Shown here: positions 1-11,135 of the stretch, piece by piece
How the letters are laid out: every line of letters starts with the position of its first letter
Numbering within the stretch: position 1 is the first letter of the stretch
Assembly: GCF_000170895.1 (NCBI RefSeq)
Contig: NZ_ABCS01000038.1
Location: forward strand, 19,638 to 83,637
Length of the DNA stretch: 64,000 bases
Source of the DNA: Plesiocystis pacifica SIR-1
GTDB taxonomy: Bacteria; Myxococcota_A; Polyangia; Nannocystales; Nannocystaceae
Reading direction: 5' to 3'
Notes under the pieces: model-generated
Told to the model about the DNA's origin: nothing
Databases searched by the model: none
Seen by the model: only the letters and a program-made list of their open reading frames with translations
Made by a program: the position numbers and the translations under genes

Positions 1-2
1 TG

Positions 3-1178
3 CTCAAGCGCCGCGATCGCTCCCGCGTCGGCGACTTCCCCTCGGTCAACGACACCTTCCCCGGGGGCGTGCTGGCCGACGAGATCCTCACCGAGGGCGA
101 GGACCAGGTGCGCGCGCTGTTCGTCACGGGCGGCAACCCGCTGCTGACCATGGCCAACGCCGGGCGCCTGCGCGAGGCCTTCGGCGAGCTCGAGCTGCTG
201 GTGTGCCTGGACATCTTCCAGGGCGAGACGGCCTCGCTGGCCCACTGGGTGCTGCCTTGCACCTCGCCGATGCAGCGCCCGGACCTGCCCTTCATCTTCC
301 CGCTCATGCTCGGGCTGCAGTCCAAGCCCTACCTGCAGGCGACGCGCCCGGTGCTCCCGCCCGCGGGCGAGCAGCGCGACGAGGCGACGATCTATCTGGA
401 CCTGTGCCGCGCCGCGGGCCTGAACCTGTTCGACTCCGCCGTGGCCCAGCGCCTGCTCGAGTTCGGCAAGCGTCGCCACTCTCGCCGCCTGCCGCCGGGG
501 GCCCAGCCGAGCGTGCCCCAGGAGTTCATGCTCGACGCGCTGCTGCGGATCACCGGCCAGGGGCGCTTTCGGGACCTGCTCGCCGAGCCCCACGGGCGCC
601 GCCGCGGCGAGCATCGCCCGGCCAGCTTCCTCGGCGAGCGGGTGGTGACCGAGGACGGGCTCATGGATCTGGCGCCGCCGAGCCTGGTCGCCGAGGCGGC
701 CAAGCTCGAGGCCCACTTCGAGCGCGAGCGCCGGGACGCCCACCGCCTCAAGCTGATCACCAAGCGGGCCATCACCACGCACAACTCGTGGACCCACAAC
801 CTCGACGACTTCGTGCGCGCGCGGACCAACCACCTCCACGTGCACCCCGAGGACGCCGCGCGCCTGGGCCTGGACGAGGGGGCCTACGCCGACGTCCAGA
901 CGGACACCGGGGCCGTGCGCGTGCCCGTGGCCTTCAACGCGGACCTGATGCCGGGGACCGTCGCGCTGCCCCACGGCTGGGGTCATCAGCACGCCCGCGG
1001 GCTCTCGGTTGCGGCCAAGACCGCCGGGGTTAACGTCAACCTGCTCGCCGCCGACGGCCCCGAGCGCCTCGAGCGGGTCTCGGGCATGGCCAACCTGACG
1101 GGCTTCGTCGTCGACGTGAAGCCTGCGGCGGGGCCCTTCGAGCCGACGAGCTGGTCTGGGATCGCGGCGGAGGGCTGA
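3..1178 (+). CDS. Molybdopterin-dependent oxidoreductase, C-terminal part (cut by window start)
   Basis: The frame is open to the left edge, so the N-terminus with any Fe-S site is missing; 391 residues are visible. The first third contains a GGNPL segment followed by LDIFQGET and WVLPC, as in the cofactor-binding domains of the formate dehydrogenase/DMSO reductase family, where the protein contacts the bis-MGD cofactor. The last 120 residues (from NSWTHN to the end) have the six-stranded molybdopterin-dinucleotide-binding domain pattern, including LHVHPEDAARLGL and ALPHGWGHQHARG. The substrate cannot be inferred. No partner subunit lies downstream; the next gene is on the opposite strand. 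Confidence 0.9.
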   Translation, partial: LKRRDRSRVGDFPSVNDTFPGGVLADEILTEGEDQVRALFVTGGNPLLTMANAGRLREAFGELELLVCLDIFQGETASLAHWVLPCTSPMQRPDLPFIFPLMLGLQSKPYLQATRPVLPPAGEQRDEATIYLDLCRAAGLNLFDSAVAQRLLEFGKRRHSRRLPPGAQPSVPQEFMLDALLRITGQGRFRDLLAEPHGRRRGEHRPASFLGERVVTEDGLMDLAPPSLVAEAAKLEAHFERERRDAHRLKLITKRAITTHNSWTHNLDDFVRARTNHLHVHPEDAARLGLDEGAYADVQTDTGAVRVPVAFNADLMPGTVALPHGWGHQHARGLSVAAKTAGVNVNLLAADGPERLERVSGMANLTGFVVDVKPAAGPFEPTSWSGIAAEG

Positions 1179-1199
1179 ACGAGGGCGAGCGCGAGCGGC

Positions 1200-2411
1200 T
1201 CACTGCGGGCAGATGCCCTCGCAAAAGGGGCCGTTGAGGTTGTTGCAGCCCCCGATCATGCCCGGGACCGCGGCGGCCGCCCAGGCGTCGATCAACTCCT
1301 GCTCGAGCCAGTAGTTGTAGGCAATCTCCGCAGACCCGACGGCGATGTTGGCCGTGGGCAAGCCGTCCAAGCTCTCCAGCCCGCCCTGGCCCATGATGGT
1401 GAGCACCTCGACCGCTTCCAGCTGCTCGAGCCCGGTGAGCGTCGCCAGCTTGGCCTCGGGGTTGGGCGTGCATCCGTTGGACAGGGTGAGCTCGCCGACG
1501 TGGGTGAGGTTCTGGAGCCCCGTGAGGCTCTCGGTGTCGAGGCTCTCGTAGAGCATGAAGCGGTCCAGCTCGGTGAAGGCCTCGAGGCCCTGCAGGTGGG
1601 TGAGCTTCGGGTTGTCGGTCAAGGTCAGGTCCAGATCGGCCTGCTGCGCCAGGCAGCACGCCGCGACGTCTTCGAGGTCCTCGAGGTTGTCCGCCCCAGA
1701 GATGGTCAGGCGCCGCGGAGCCGGGCTCGCGGTTGTCAAGATCTCGAGCTCGGGGCGACCCCAGCCGCCGAAGCTGATCCAGTCGGCCGCACCCCCGGGC
1801 GGCATGGCCAGGCTCTCGAGGGCGTCGTTGTTCGAGCCGATGACCATCAGCCGGTAGATCTCGACGTCCTCCGGCAATCCCGAGAGGTCGACGAGGGCAG
1901 GCACGCCGCGCAGGCGCAGGTACTCGACCTCCTCGAGGGAGTCGAGGCCGGCGAGGCTGGTGAGGTTGGGGGTCTCGGTGAGCTCGAGCTCGACGGTGGT
2001 CTCGAGGGTCGAGAGGAAGCTGAGGTCCGTGAATTCGCCGGAGATGTAGATCCACTCCGCCTGGCGCAGGCACGCGAGGGTCGAGAGATCGGTGTCGTCG
2101 GTGATCTCGAGGAGATCGAAGATGCTCTGCGGGCAGTTGGGGTCCTCGGCCGTGGTGCTCTCGCTCTCGCTCTCGCCGTCGGTGGAGCTCTCGCCGTCGG
2201 TGGAGCTCTCGCCGTCGGTGGAGCTCTCGCCGGCGTCAGCGTCGGCAGAGTCTGTGTCGGATCCAATGTCCGAGCCCTGGGTGTCCGAGTCGCCTGCTTC
2301 GTCGTCGAGCTGCGCCCCGCCGGGCCCGCACGCCAGGGTGAGGCAGGCGAAGCTGAGGACGGCCCCGAGCATCGCCCGGTGACCGAGAAGGAGTGGCCGG
2401 GGAGAAGCCAT
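1200..2411 (-). CDS. Secreted lipoprotein with leucine-rich-like repeats
   Basis: A 403-aa predicted lipoprotein. The chosen ATG gives a signal peptide ending in the lipobox LTLAC and is preceded by a GAGGA ribosome-binding site; an in-frame upstream ATG has no such site. After the lipid-modified Cys comes an acidic Ser/Thr linker with three SSTDGE repeats. The remainder is built of irregular leucine-rich units (LDSLEEVEYLRLRG, LEAFTELDRFMLYE, LEQLEAVEVLTIMG), resembling receptor L-domain or LRR proteins that are common and mostly uncharacterised in Nannocystineae. Paired Cys residues near the C-terminus suggest disulfides outside the cytoplasm. No enzymatic motif was seen; a binding or adhesive role is inference. 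Confidence 0.8.
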   Translation of the reverse strand: MASPRPLLLGHRAMLGAVLSFACLTLACGPGGAQLDDEAGDSDTQGSDIGSDTDSADADAGESSTDGESSTDGESSTDGESESESTTAEDPNCPQSIFDLLEITDDTDLSTLACLRQAEWIYISGEFTDLSFLSTLETTVELELTETPNLTSLAGLDSLEEVEYLRLRGVPALVDLSGLPEDVEIYRLMVIGSNNDALESLAMPPGGAADWISFGGWGRPELEILTTASPAPRRLTISGADNLEDLEDVAACCLAQQADLDLTLTDNPKLTHLQGLEAFTELDRFMLYESLDTESLTGLQNLTHVGELTLSNGCTPNPEAKLATLTGLEQLEAVEVLTIMGQGGLESLDGLPTANIAVGSAEIAYNYWLEQELIDAWAAAAVPGMIGGCNNLNGPFCEGICPQ

Positions 2412-2525
2412 GAGAGATCCTCGCACGGTCATCGTGAGTCGCGCCGATCGTGCATCCACACCCTCGCCATGGCCGCTGGGGATGGTTCCTTCACCGAAGA
2501 TGGCGCGCGGAGTACCCGCGCCTCC

Positions 2526-3215
2526 TCAGCCGCCGCCGAAGGCCTCGCCCGCGTAGGCGACGAGGCCAAAGAAGAACTGGACGGGATCGACCCAGGCCGC
2601 GGCCATGAGGGCGTGCTGGCTGTCGGGGAGCCACAGGCGCTCGTGGGTCAGCGACAGGCCCAGGAAGCCGAGGCTGACGAGGCCGGTCTCGGGCGGGTCC
2701 GAGCGGGCGGACCAGCCCATGCCGAACTCGAGGCCGTGGCGGGCACCCAGGGCGGTCGTGTAGGCGTCGGCGCGGTTGCTGCTGCCCGCGACCACGCTCG
2801 CTCGGTAGCCGAGGAAGTAGCTGTCGCCGAAGATGAACCCAACGCTCGCCCCGAGCTCGGCGAGGTGGCGCCACGCGTTGGTGTTCGCGTCGGGGTGGTG
2901 GTCGTAGCGGTAGGCGAAGTGTGGGCGGAGGCCGAGGCCCTTGTAGGTGTCGGTCCAGTACCAGGCGCGGTCCCAGCCCAGGTCGATGCGCAGGGAGTAC
3001 TGGAGCGGATCGGGGCCGGTCAGGGGGATGCGCGCGCCAGAGTCGAAGCGCATCGACAGGAACTGGGCGGTCTCGGGCGGCCAGCCCTCGACCTTGCCCG
3101 GGGCCTCTGCGTCGCCTTCAACCTCTGGGACCACCTCGGTCTCCACCGCGGGGGCCACCTCGGCCTCTGGAGGGCTGGCCCAGCACACCACGGCGATCAA
3201 ACTCGGGAGGACCAC
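2526..3215 (-). CDS. Uncharacterised exported protein
   Basis: A 229-aa protein not recognised as a known family. The GTG start at 3215 is chosen because GAGGT lies 6 nt upstream; a GTG two codons earlier abuts that site too closely. The N-terminus has a short hydrophobic stretch (VLPSLIAVVCWA), then a Glu/Pro/Val-rich linker, then a region rich in aromatic residues and alternating hydrophobic residues (WYWTDTYKGLGLRPHFAYRY, LERLWLP-like strands). This suggests a beta-rich envelope or outer-membrane protein. It lies downstream of the aldehyde dehydrogenase on the same strand but beyond a terminator hairpin, so it is probably transcribed separately. Confidence 0.65.
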   Translation of the reverse strand: MVLPSLIAVVCWASPPEAEVAPAVETEVVPEVEGDAEAPGKVEGWPPETAQFLSMRFDSGARIPLTGPDPLQYSLRIDLGWDRAWYWTDTYKGLGLRPHFAYRYDHHPDANTNAWRHLAELGASVGFIFGDSYFLGYRASVVAGSSNRADAYTTALGARHGLEFGMGWSARSDPPETGLVSLGFLGLSLTHERLWLPDSQHALMAAAWVDPVQFFFGLVAYAGEAFGGG

Positions 3216-3248
3216 GGCCACACCTCGGTTCTATCACCGGAAGCACGC

Positions 3249-3274
3249 AAAAAGGCGAGCTCGCGCCCGCCTTT
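3249..3274 (-). terminator. Rho-independent terminator after the aldehyde dehydrogenase
   Basis: Arms AAAGGCG (3251-3257) and CGCCTTT (3268-3274) enclose a 10-nt loop. Read on the minus strand, the stem is followed by a run of T, directly downstream of the dehydrogenase stop codon. Confidence 0.75.
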
Positions 3275-3307
3275 CAACGACTCTTGGAGCTTGTCCGAGC
3301 CTGGACC

Positions 3308-4897
<1,590 letters not shown>

Positions 4898-5140
4898 GGT
4901 CGGTGGCGACCCTAAGCCGCGGCCCCGCGGGCGGACAAGGGGGCGCCTCATGCCAGGCCGGACCAGGGAGGGCCGCGGGCGTGAGCAAGCGCCTGCGTGC
5001 TGGCTTTTGCACGGGGAGGGGAGTGCGCGTAGCTTGAGAGGCGGCAGGCCGAGTCCGGGCTTCCTTCTCCAAGTCTACCCACTTTCCTAGCTCGGGCGAT
5101 TCCCTGCCATCTTTTTTTGGCTACGGGTGGAGACGACTCC

Positions 5141-7855
5141 ATGACTGCGGACACGCGTGCGATCGCCGACATCCTGCTTCGGCGTCAGGGCCTCCTGTTC
5201 CTCCCCGCGCCGGACTCGTCCGCGGGCGAGGGGGGCTCGCTGCGGGCGATCTTCGCGTGGGGCCGGTCCAAGCTCGACGACGCGACGCTGCGCCAGACCG
5301 CGCGCGAGACCGAGGCCTTCCTGCTCGAGTTCGCGGCGCTCGGCTACGCGGGCACCGAGAAGCTGCGCCTGGCCGTGGCCGCGCTGGCTTCGGAGCAGCG
5401 CCGGGCGGTCCGCGACGGCGCGCTGGCGACCCTGTCGGCGCAGCTCGGCGCGAACCAGGTCCACCGCCCGCTGTTTCGCCGCTTCCCCAAGGGCATCCCC
5501 CGGGACACCCACGCGCTGTGGGTCCAGCGCGTGCTCAGCCACTACCTGCAGCAGCCCGACCAGCCTTGCCTGCACTGCGGGGCCGAGGGCAGCACCCACG
5601 TCCTCGACCCCTGCGAGCACGTCGTGTGCGACCGCTGCTTCGACGGCGACAACTACTCGGCCTGCCCGATCTGCAACGCCAAGGTCAGCCGCGACTCGCC
5701 CTTCTTCGGCCCGGACATCGTCCGCGAGCTGCCCAAGGAGCAGGTCCGCTTCGCTCGCCTCGAGCTCGGCGAGGACCTCGAGGCGGCCACGCGCGAGCTC
5801 TTCGTGAGCTTGTGCGCCCGGACCCAGGCCCTCAACCCCGTCGACAAGGCCGACCTGGCGGCGATCGTCGACCACCACGGCGCGGCGCTCATCCCCTGGC
5901 TGCCCGAGGCCATCCCGCTCAAGGAGAACGTCGCGCTGGTCCTCGGCCGGCTCCTGGCCCTGGCCGGGGACGCGCTGCCGGAGGTCCTGCCCCTGGCCAA
6001 GGCGCAGCTGCGCACGGCCACGGACGTGCTCCGAGCCATCGCCGTGTACGCGGGCGCCGACGCGGCGCTGCAGGGCGAGACCTACGTCCAGGTCACCGAA
6101 AAGCGCTACCGCGATCTGCCGTGGTGGGAGACCTGGCTCGAGAACAACCCCAAGCTGGCGCGCCAGTACGCGGACCAGCCCATCAACGTCAGCGAGTCGA
6201 AGACGGTCAAGCGCTTCCCCATGCCCAAGCTGCGCCGAGCCTTCCGCCGCGCGCTGCTGGGCCTGCTCGAGGAGCTCGACGAGCGCTCGCTCATCGAGGA
6301 CATGCTGCGCCACCGCTCTTACTGGGTGTGGGTCGGCCAGTTCCTGCACCCGGGGGAGTACGCCAAGCGCTTCCCCAAGGTCGCGCGGGCGTTCGAGGTC
6401 GTGCGGGGCAAGACCTCTTCGGGCGAGAAGGCCCCGGCCTTCGCGGGCTTCTACAGCCAGCTCGAGGCCGCCGCCGGCCGGGGCGACGCGCGGGCCATGG
6501 CCGACCTGCTGGCGACCCGTCCGGGCGAGCTGGGCCGGCGCTTTGATCACCTGCTGCGCGTGGCCGCCGTCGACGACGCGACGGGAGACGGGGGCAGCGT
6601 CGACCATGCCCTCGCGCGCTTCGTCGAGGCGGCGCCGAAGTGCTCGACGCCCGTGCTGCTGACCCTATACGCCCTCTTGCCCACGCGCACGCGCCGGGCC
6701 AAGCGGCGGATGTTCTGGCCCAAGGGCGGGGTGGTCACGGCGGTGACGACTCCGGACGAGCGCGCGACCTTGCCCCCGGCGGTCGTCGAGTCGGCGCTGA
6801 CGTGCGTCGAGGCCGAGCTGCTCGCGCGCTTTGCCGAGGCGCCTCGACACCGCGTCGCCCTCGTCGACGCGGGGCTCACCGACATCGTCGCGCCCTTCAA
6901 CGAGCGCACGGCCTCGCCAGCGGCGATCAACCTCCCGCGGGGCTCACGGGTGCGCGTGCCGGAGGGCAAGACCCTGCGCCTGTTCCTGCACTGGTGCGAG
7001 ACCGAGGGCGGCCCGAGCACGGACATCGATCTGTCCGTGGGCTTTTACGCCGCAGACTGGAGCTACCTCGGGGTGTGCAGCTACTACGAGCTGACCTGCG
7101 CCATCGCGGGCAAGGCCATCGCGCGCAGCTCCGGCGACCTGACCTCGGCGCCCTTCCCCGAGGGCTCGAGCGAGTTCGTCGACCTCGACTGGGAGGCCGC
7201 CCGGGCCGCGGGTGTTCGCCACGCGGTCATGGTCGTCAACGCCTACTCGGGCGCGAGCTTCAGCCAGCTCGAGCGGGGCTTCGCCGGGCTCATGCTCCGC
7301 GACGACGTCGACGGCCGCGTCTTCGATCCGCGCACGGTCACCCTGCGCTTCGACCTCCAGGGCGACAACGGCATCTTCACGCCGCTGAGCCTCGACCTCG
7401 AGGACGGAACCATGCACTGGCTCGACGTCTACTCGAAGGGCGAGATGGCCTTCAACAACGTCGCCAGCTCCAACCGGGCGATCCAGCGGGTCTGCCCGGA
7501 GACCATCGACTACTTTGGCAGCGGCGTCCGTTTGGACATGTACCGCCTCGGCCTGCTGCACGCCGCGGCCCGGTCCGCGCAGGTCGTGGTCCGGGCGGGA
7601 GACGGGAGCCTGCGCCGCTTCGAGCGGAGCGAAGGCGAGACCGCGGGGGCCTTCCTCGCGCGCCTGCGCGGGGGCTCCGAGGGCGTCGAGCTGGACGCGC
7701 GGGACCTGGCGAAGCTCCTCGGCGAAGAGCCCTGCCTGGCCCTGCTGCTGCGCGGGGACCTGCCGACCGAGCTGCCCGAGGGCAGCCAGGTCTACGCGCT
7801 GGTTCGCGAGGCGCTCACCCCCGAGCTGGCCGCGGCGGACCTGCTCGTCGGGTGA
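5141..7855 (+). CDS. MXAN_6230/SCO0854-family RING-like domain protein
   Basis: A 904-aa protein with a compact zinc-finger module at about residues 143-178: CLHC, then C-x-H-x2-C-x2-C (C158, H160, C163, C166), then CPIC. That is the C3HC4-like ligand order of RING domains. The surrounding helical N-terminal half and the C-terminal half (with an ARMADVDGRVF-like beta region) match, from memory, the bacterial family annotated as MXAN_6230/SCO0854 RING-domain proteins of unknown function. The ATG at 5141 is chosen over an upstream TTG because GGTGGAG precedes it by 8 nt. It stands alone between oppositely oriented genes. Ubiquitin-ligase activity should not be assumed; the domain may only be structural. 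Confidence 0.75.
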   Translation: MTADTRAIADILLRRQGLLFLPAPDSSAGEGGSLRAIFAWGRSKLDDATLRQTARETEAFLLEFAALGYAGTEKLRLAVAALASEQRRAVRDGALATLSAQLGANQVHRPLFRRFPKGIPRDTHALWVQRVLSHYLQQPDQPCLHCGAEGSTHVLDPCEHVVCDRCFDGDNYSACPICNAKVSRDSPFFGPDIVRELPKEQVRFARLELGEDLEAATRELFVSLCARTQALNPVDKADLAAIVDHHGAALIPWLPEAIPLKENVALVLGRLLALAGDALPEVLPLAKAQLRTATDVLRAIAVYAGADAALQGETYVQVTEKRYRDLPWWETWLENNPKLARQYADQPINVSESKTVKRFPMPKLRRAFRRALLGLLEELDERSLIEDMLRHRSYWVWVGQFLHPGEYAKRFPKVARAFEVVRGKTSSGEKAPAFAGFYSQLEAAAGRGDARAMADLLATRPGELGRRFDHLLRVAAVDDATGDGGSVDHALARFVEAAPKCSTPVLLTLYALLPTRTRRAKRRMFWPKGGVVTAVTTPDERATLPPAVVESALTCVEAELLARFAEAPRHRVALVDAGLTDIVAPFNERTASPAAINLPRGSRVRVPEGKTLRLFLHWCETEGGPSTDIDLSVGFYAADWSYLGVCSYYELTCAIAGKAIARSSGDLTSAPFPEGSSEFVDLDWEAARAAGVRHAVMVVNAYSGASFSQLERGFAGLMLRDDVDGRVFDPRTVTLRFDLQGDNGIFTPLSLDLEDGTMHWLDVYSKGEMAFNNVASSNRAIQRVCPETIDYFGSGVRLDMYRLGLLHAAARSAQVVVRAGDGSLRRFERSEGETAGAFLARLRGGSEGVELDARDLAKLLGEEPCLALLLRGDLPTELPEGSQVYALVREALTPELAAADLLVG

Positions 7856-7888
7856 GCGGACGGCTTTTGAAGGGTCGAAAGAGACGGC

Positions 7889-10282
7889 CTACTCGGCCGG
7901 CGTGTTCGTGAACTCGAGGTGCTCGCGGCAGGGCTGGGCGCGCAGCGGGCAGGCCGGGAGGGGGGAGTCGACGACCACGTCGGGGACGACCGGGAGCAGC
8001 ACGGAGCTCGCCGCGTCCTCGTGGTGGCCGACGTCGATGCGCGTGTCGTCGGTCTGCGTCTCGTCGAGGATGAACTTCCACTCGGGCCGGCTGGATCCGG
8101 GGGTGTCGACGGAGATCTTGACCTTGGAGCCGGCGCGGAAGATGTGCGCGAAGGGGAAGATGCGGATCCGGGCCTCGACGTACTCGTCGGCGGGCACGGG
8201 CTGCAGGTCCGCCTCGAGGTGGGTCAAGATCGGGTCGAGGTCCGTGGTCTGGCTGGCGTCGAGGAAGCGCTCGGTCGCCCGGAGCCAGCCGCCCTGGACG
8301 TAGATCTCCTGGCCGTCGGGGCGGACCTCGATGACGTTGACCTCGATGTCGGCCTCGCCGGCGTTGCTGCGGATCCACAGGTCGGCGCTGGCGGGGCCGA
8401 CCATCACGACGTCCTCGGCGAGCTCGGGGCTCATGAACACCGCGGCGGTGTCGGGCTCGTCTTGTTGCCAGTCGAAGGGCGGGACCAGGGCGTTGATGTC
8501 CCCGTTGGGCAGGGTGCCGGCCTGCCCGTCGGCGGTGTCGATGTGGTAGCTGGAGCCGCCGCCGTCGGGGCCGGGGGCCGCCTCGCTCAGCGCCCCGTCG
8601 GGGCCGAAGTACCAGCGCTGGGTGTCGAGCTCGTTGGGCGGCCAGGCGTCGAAGCTCATGGTCATCGTGGGCGAGGGGGCGCCCTGCTCGTACTCGGGGT
8701 TGGCGCCCATCTCGAACTGGATCACGACGGGGTCCTCGGCCTCGTAGGCGGCCAGGGCCTCGTCGTAGGAGCCGAACATCGTGTAGGGGTCCGGCGGGAA
8801 CTCGACGGCCTCACCGAGCAGGGCGCCGAACAGGGCCGGGGCGACGCTGCGCAGCTCCGGGGTGATCACCGGGACCTCCTCGCGGATGTAGAAGTCGAGG
8901 AAGGCGCCCCACTGCAGCAGGTGCTCGGGGGTGTAGCCGTCGGCGTGCACGCCGTTGAAGCCGCGCAGCTTGACCATGGGCGAGGCCTCGAGGGCGTTGA
9001 TCAGCCGGGCCCAGTCGCCGCCGGTCTGCTCGTCCTGCCACGCGCCGGTGATGAACACGGGCACGTCGATCTGGTCGACGAACTTCATGGGGTCGAGGGG
9101 GTCGTAGATCTCGGGGACGTAGTAGGGGTAGTCGTCGATCTTTTTGATCACGTCGACGAGCTGCCCGTGGAGCAGCTGGTTCTCCTCGCAGACCGTGTCG
9201 CCGCCGTCGACCAGGCCCTGCTCCCAGCCCTTGCCGTAGGGCACGGCGCTGTTGAGCACGTTCTGGGCCCAGTTGATGGCGAAGCCGTTGTTGGTGATGC
9301 CGCCGGGGCGGAGGGTCGAGTCGGCCGTGTGCGCGAACACGGACATCGGGGCGATGGCGGCGAGGCTGGGCGGCTTGGTCTGGGCGACCCACATCTGGCT
9401 GATGCCGGGGTAGCTCAGCCCGGCCATGGCGACCTTGTTGTCGAGCACCCAGTCCTGGGCGGCGGCGACCTCGACGATGTCGTAGCCGTCGAGGACCTGG
9501 AGCTCCTCGAAGAAGTCGTAGGCGCCGCCCGAGCACCCGGTCCCGCGCATGTTGACGTTGACGGAGGCGAAGCCCATGAACCCGCCGAGCAGGCCGGCGG
9601 GGCTGTTGGGGGCGTCGCAGATCACCGGGAAGAGCGGGCACAGCGAGTCGAGGTCGATGCCGCCGAGCTCCCCGAACTGCTCGCTGACGGGGCCGCCGGG
9701 CTTGCTGGGCTCGTAGCCGGAGTAGTTGACGATGGTCGGGTAGGGGCCGTCCTCGATGGGCCCGGGCAGGAACACGTAGGCCGACAGCTGGGTGCCGTCG
9801 CGGGTCGTGATGTAGTTGTAGCCCGGCTGGAGGGTCTGGCCGTCGTAGAAGGACTGCTCGGGGTAGCTCTCCTCGGTGTCCCAGACCTTCAGCTCGCGGG
9901 CGGCCTCGAGCTCGACGCCCACGGTCTCCTCGACGGAGTAGCCCTCGCCCGGGGTCAGCTCGCGGAAGATCAGGCTGCCCCACTGGTCGACGGTGCCCGT
10001 CGCCACCTCCATGCCCGCGCCGTCGAGGACCCGCAGGACCATGTCGGGCTCGGCGTGGGTGATGTGCAGCTGCTTGACGCTCTCGCGGACCTGAAACTCG
10101 GCCTCGACGAAGCCCGTCTCGCCGGTGTCCGTGGTGTCGTCGGCCTCGTCCGTCCCGTTCTCCCCGGCCTCGTCGTCGCCCGAGGGGCCGTCATCGCCAC
10201 AGGCCGTCAGGCTGAGGGGGAGCAGACACAGGGATAGGGGAAGGACTCCCCCGAGACTCGAAAATCCAACACGCAGCGGCAT
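7889..10282 (-). CDS. CocE/NonD family hydrolase, lipoprotein
   Basis: A 797-aa lipoprotein: signal peptide ending in LTAC (lipid Cys28), then an acidic linker to about residue 57. An alpha/beta-hydrolase core follows with NMRGTGCSGG and the nucleophile elbow GLSYPGIS (Ser290), typical of the Xaa-Pro dipeptidyl-peptidase/cocaine-esterase (S15) family. Catalytic acid and base candidates lie in GAWQDEQTGG and GVHADGYT. The C-terminal 200 residues resemble the jelly-roll PepX-C domain. Members hydrolyse acyl esters, acylated amides or X-Pro peptides outside the cytoplasm; the substrate is unknown here. TATCAT ends 6 nt before the ATG, suggesting a leaderless transcript. Confidence 0.88.
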   Translation of the reverse strand: MPLRVGFSSLGGVLPLSLCLLPLSLTACGDDGPSGDDEAGENGTDEADDTTDTGETGFVEAEFQVRESVKQLHITHAEPDMVLRVLDGAGMEVATGTVDQWGSLIFRELTPGEGYSVEETVGVELEAARELKVWDTEESYPEQSFYDGQTLQPGYNYITTRDGTQLSAYVFLPGPIEDGPYPTIVNYSGYEPSKPGGPVSEQFGELGGIDLDSLCPLFPVICDAPNSPAGLLGGFMGFASVNVNMRGTGCSGGAYDFFEELQVLDGYDIVEVAAAQDWVLDNKVAMAGLSYPGISQMWVAQTKPPSLAAIAPMSVFAHTADSTLRPGGITNNGFAINWAQNVLNSAVPYGKGWEQGLVDGGDTVCEENQLLHGQLVDVIKKIDDYPYYVPEIYDPLDPMKFVDQIDVPVFITGAWQDEQTGGDWARLINALEASPMVKLRGFNGVHADGYTPEHLLQWGAFLDFYIREEVPVITPELRSVAPALFGALLGEAVEFPPDPYTMFGSYDEALAAYEAEDPVVIQFEMGANPEYEQGAPSPTMTMSFDAWPPNELDTQRWYFGPDGALSEAAPGPDGGGSSYHIDTADGQAGTLPNGDINALVPPFDWQQDEPDTAAVFMSPELAEDVVMVGPASADLWIRSNAGEADIEVNVIEVRPDGQEIYVQGGWLRATERFLDASQTTDLDPILTHLEADLQPVPADEYVEARIRIFPFAHIFRAGSKVKISVDTPGSSRPEWKFILDETQTDDTRIDVGHHEDAASSVLLPVVPDVVVDSPLPACPLRAQPCREHLEFTNTPAE

Positions 10283-10288
10283 TGGACG

Positions 10289-10294
10289 ATGATA
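10289..10294 (-). promoter_or_regulatory. Putative -10 element for the CocE-like gene
   Basis: TATCAT followed by 6 nt and the ATG at 10282; one of the repeated TANNNT-6/7-start arrangements in this window. Confidence 0.55.
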
Positions 10295-10406
10295 CGCGCA
10301 GCCGTCAGTGGAGTGGAACCATGTTTTTGCCCATCTTCCACGACGATCGTGGAATGGATGAACACGGGATCAACGGATGGACGATCGGCGCGTCGGGCTC
10401 GGGAAG

Positions 10407-11129
10407 TCAGCCCGGGAAGGGGTCGCGGAGGTCGATGGCCGGCGTCACGCACCGCGGGTCCCGCATGGGCTCGGCGCCGGGGCGCTGGACGACGGTGCCG
10501 TCGCCGGTGGTCTGGCTACAGGGCGGCCGCGGGCTGTCGGGGCGCGCCGCGTCGTGGAAGGGGTCGCGGATGTCGTTGGGGACCTGGCGATCGAGGGTCG
10601 TCGAGCGGACCTGCCGGGCCTCGGGCGCGAAGGGGTCCTTGAGATCGGGCAGCAGCATGCGCTGGGCGAAGGATGCGTCGCCGGGGCGCCCCGGCGTGGT
10701 CGGCGGGCGGTTGAAGGGGTCGCGCAGATCGATGACCGAGCGCTGCTCGGGCCGGGGCATGGGCGACGGCGCCACGCCCATGGGCGAGGGCAGCGGCGTG
10801 CTCGGGTTGCTCGCGCCGGGGATCGGCGGCGGCGGCGTGGCGTCGCGGGTCTGCTCGAGGGGGAAGGGCACGACCTCGAGCCCGGCAGGGAGGGCGCTGC
10901 GCGGGGGAGCGCTCGCTGGCGGGGCGGCGTTCGCTGGCGGCGCGGGACTCTCGGGGCTGGGGGCGGTCGCTGCGTCGGAGGCGGGCGCGTCTTCGGAGGG
11001 CGTCGGAGCTGGCGCTTCGGCGCTCGGCGTCTCCACCGTCGCGTCGCTGCTCGGCTCCTCGGGCAGGGTCGGCGGCCCGCTCAGGGCGAAGGCTCCCGCG
11101 AGGGAGAGGCACAGGCGCGCGGCGATCAC
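10407..11129 (-). CDS. Exported Pro/Ala-rich protein with four DLRDPF-type repeats
   Basis: A 240-aa protein starting at GTG, with TAGGGT ending 6 nt upstream. A short hydrophobic N-terminus (LCLSLAGAFALSG) looks like a signal sequence. Residues of about 20-120 are a low-complexity Pro/Ala/Ser/Glu region likely to be extended or disordered. The C-terminal half contains four spaced copies of one short motif: IDLRDPFNRP, PDLKDPFAPE, NDIRDPFHDA and IDLRDPFPG, the last at the very end. Similar D-L-(K/R)-D-P-F strings occur in other myxobacterial exported proteins, from general recollection, but no function is known to me. It could span the periplasm or bind a partner through the repeats. Confidence 0.7.
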   Translation of the reverse strand: MIAARLCLSLAGAFALSGPPTLPEEPSSDATVETPSAEAPAPTPSEDAPASDAATAPSPESPAPPANAAPPASAPPRSALPAGLEVVPFPLEQTRDATPPPPIPGASNPSTPLPSPMGVAPSPMPRPEQRSVIDLRDPFNRPPTTPGRPGDASFAQRMLLPDLKDPFAPEARQVRSTTLDRQVPNDIRDPFHDAARPDSPRPPCSQTTGDGTVVQRPGAEPMRDPRCVTPAIDLRDPFPG

Positions 11130-11135
11130 GGGCCA

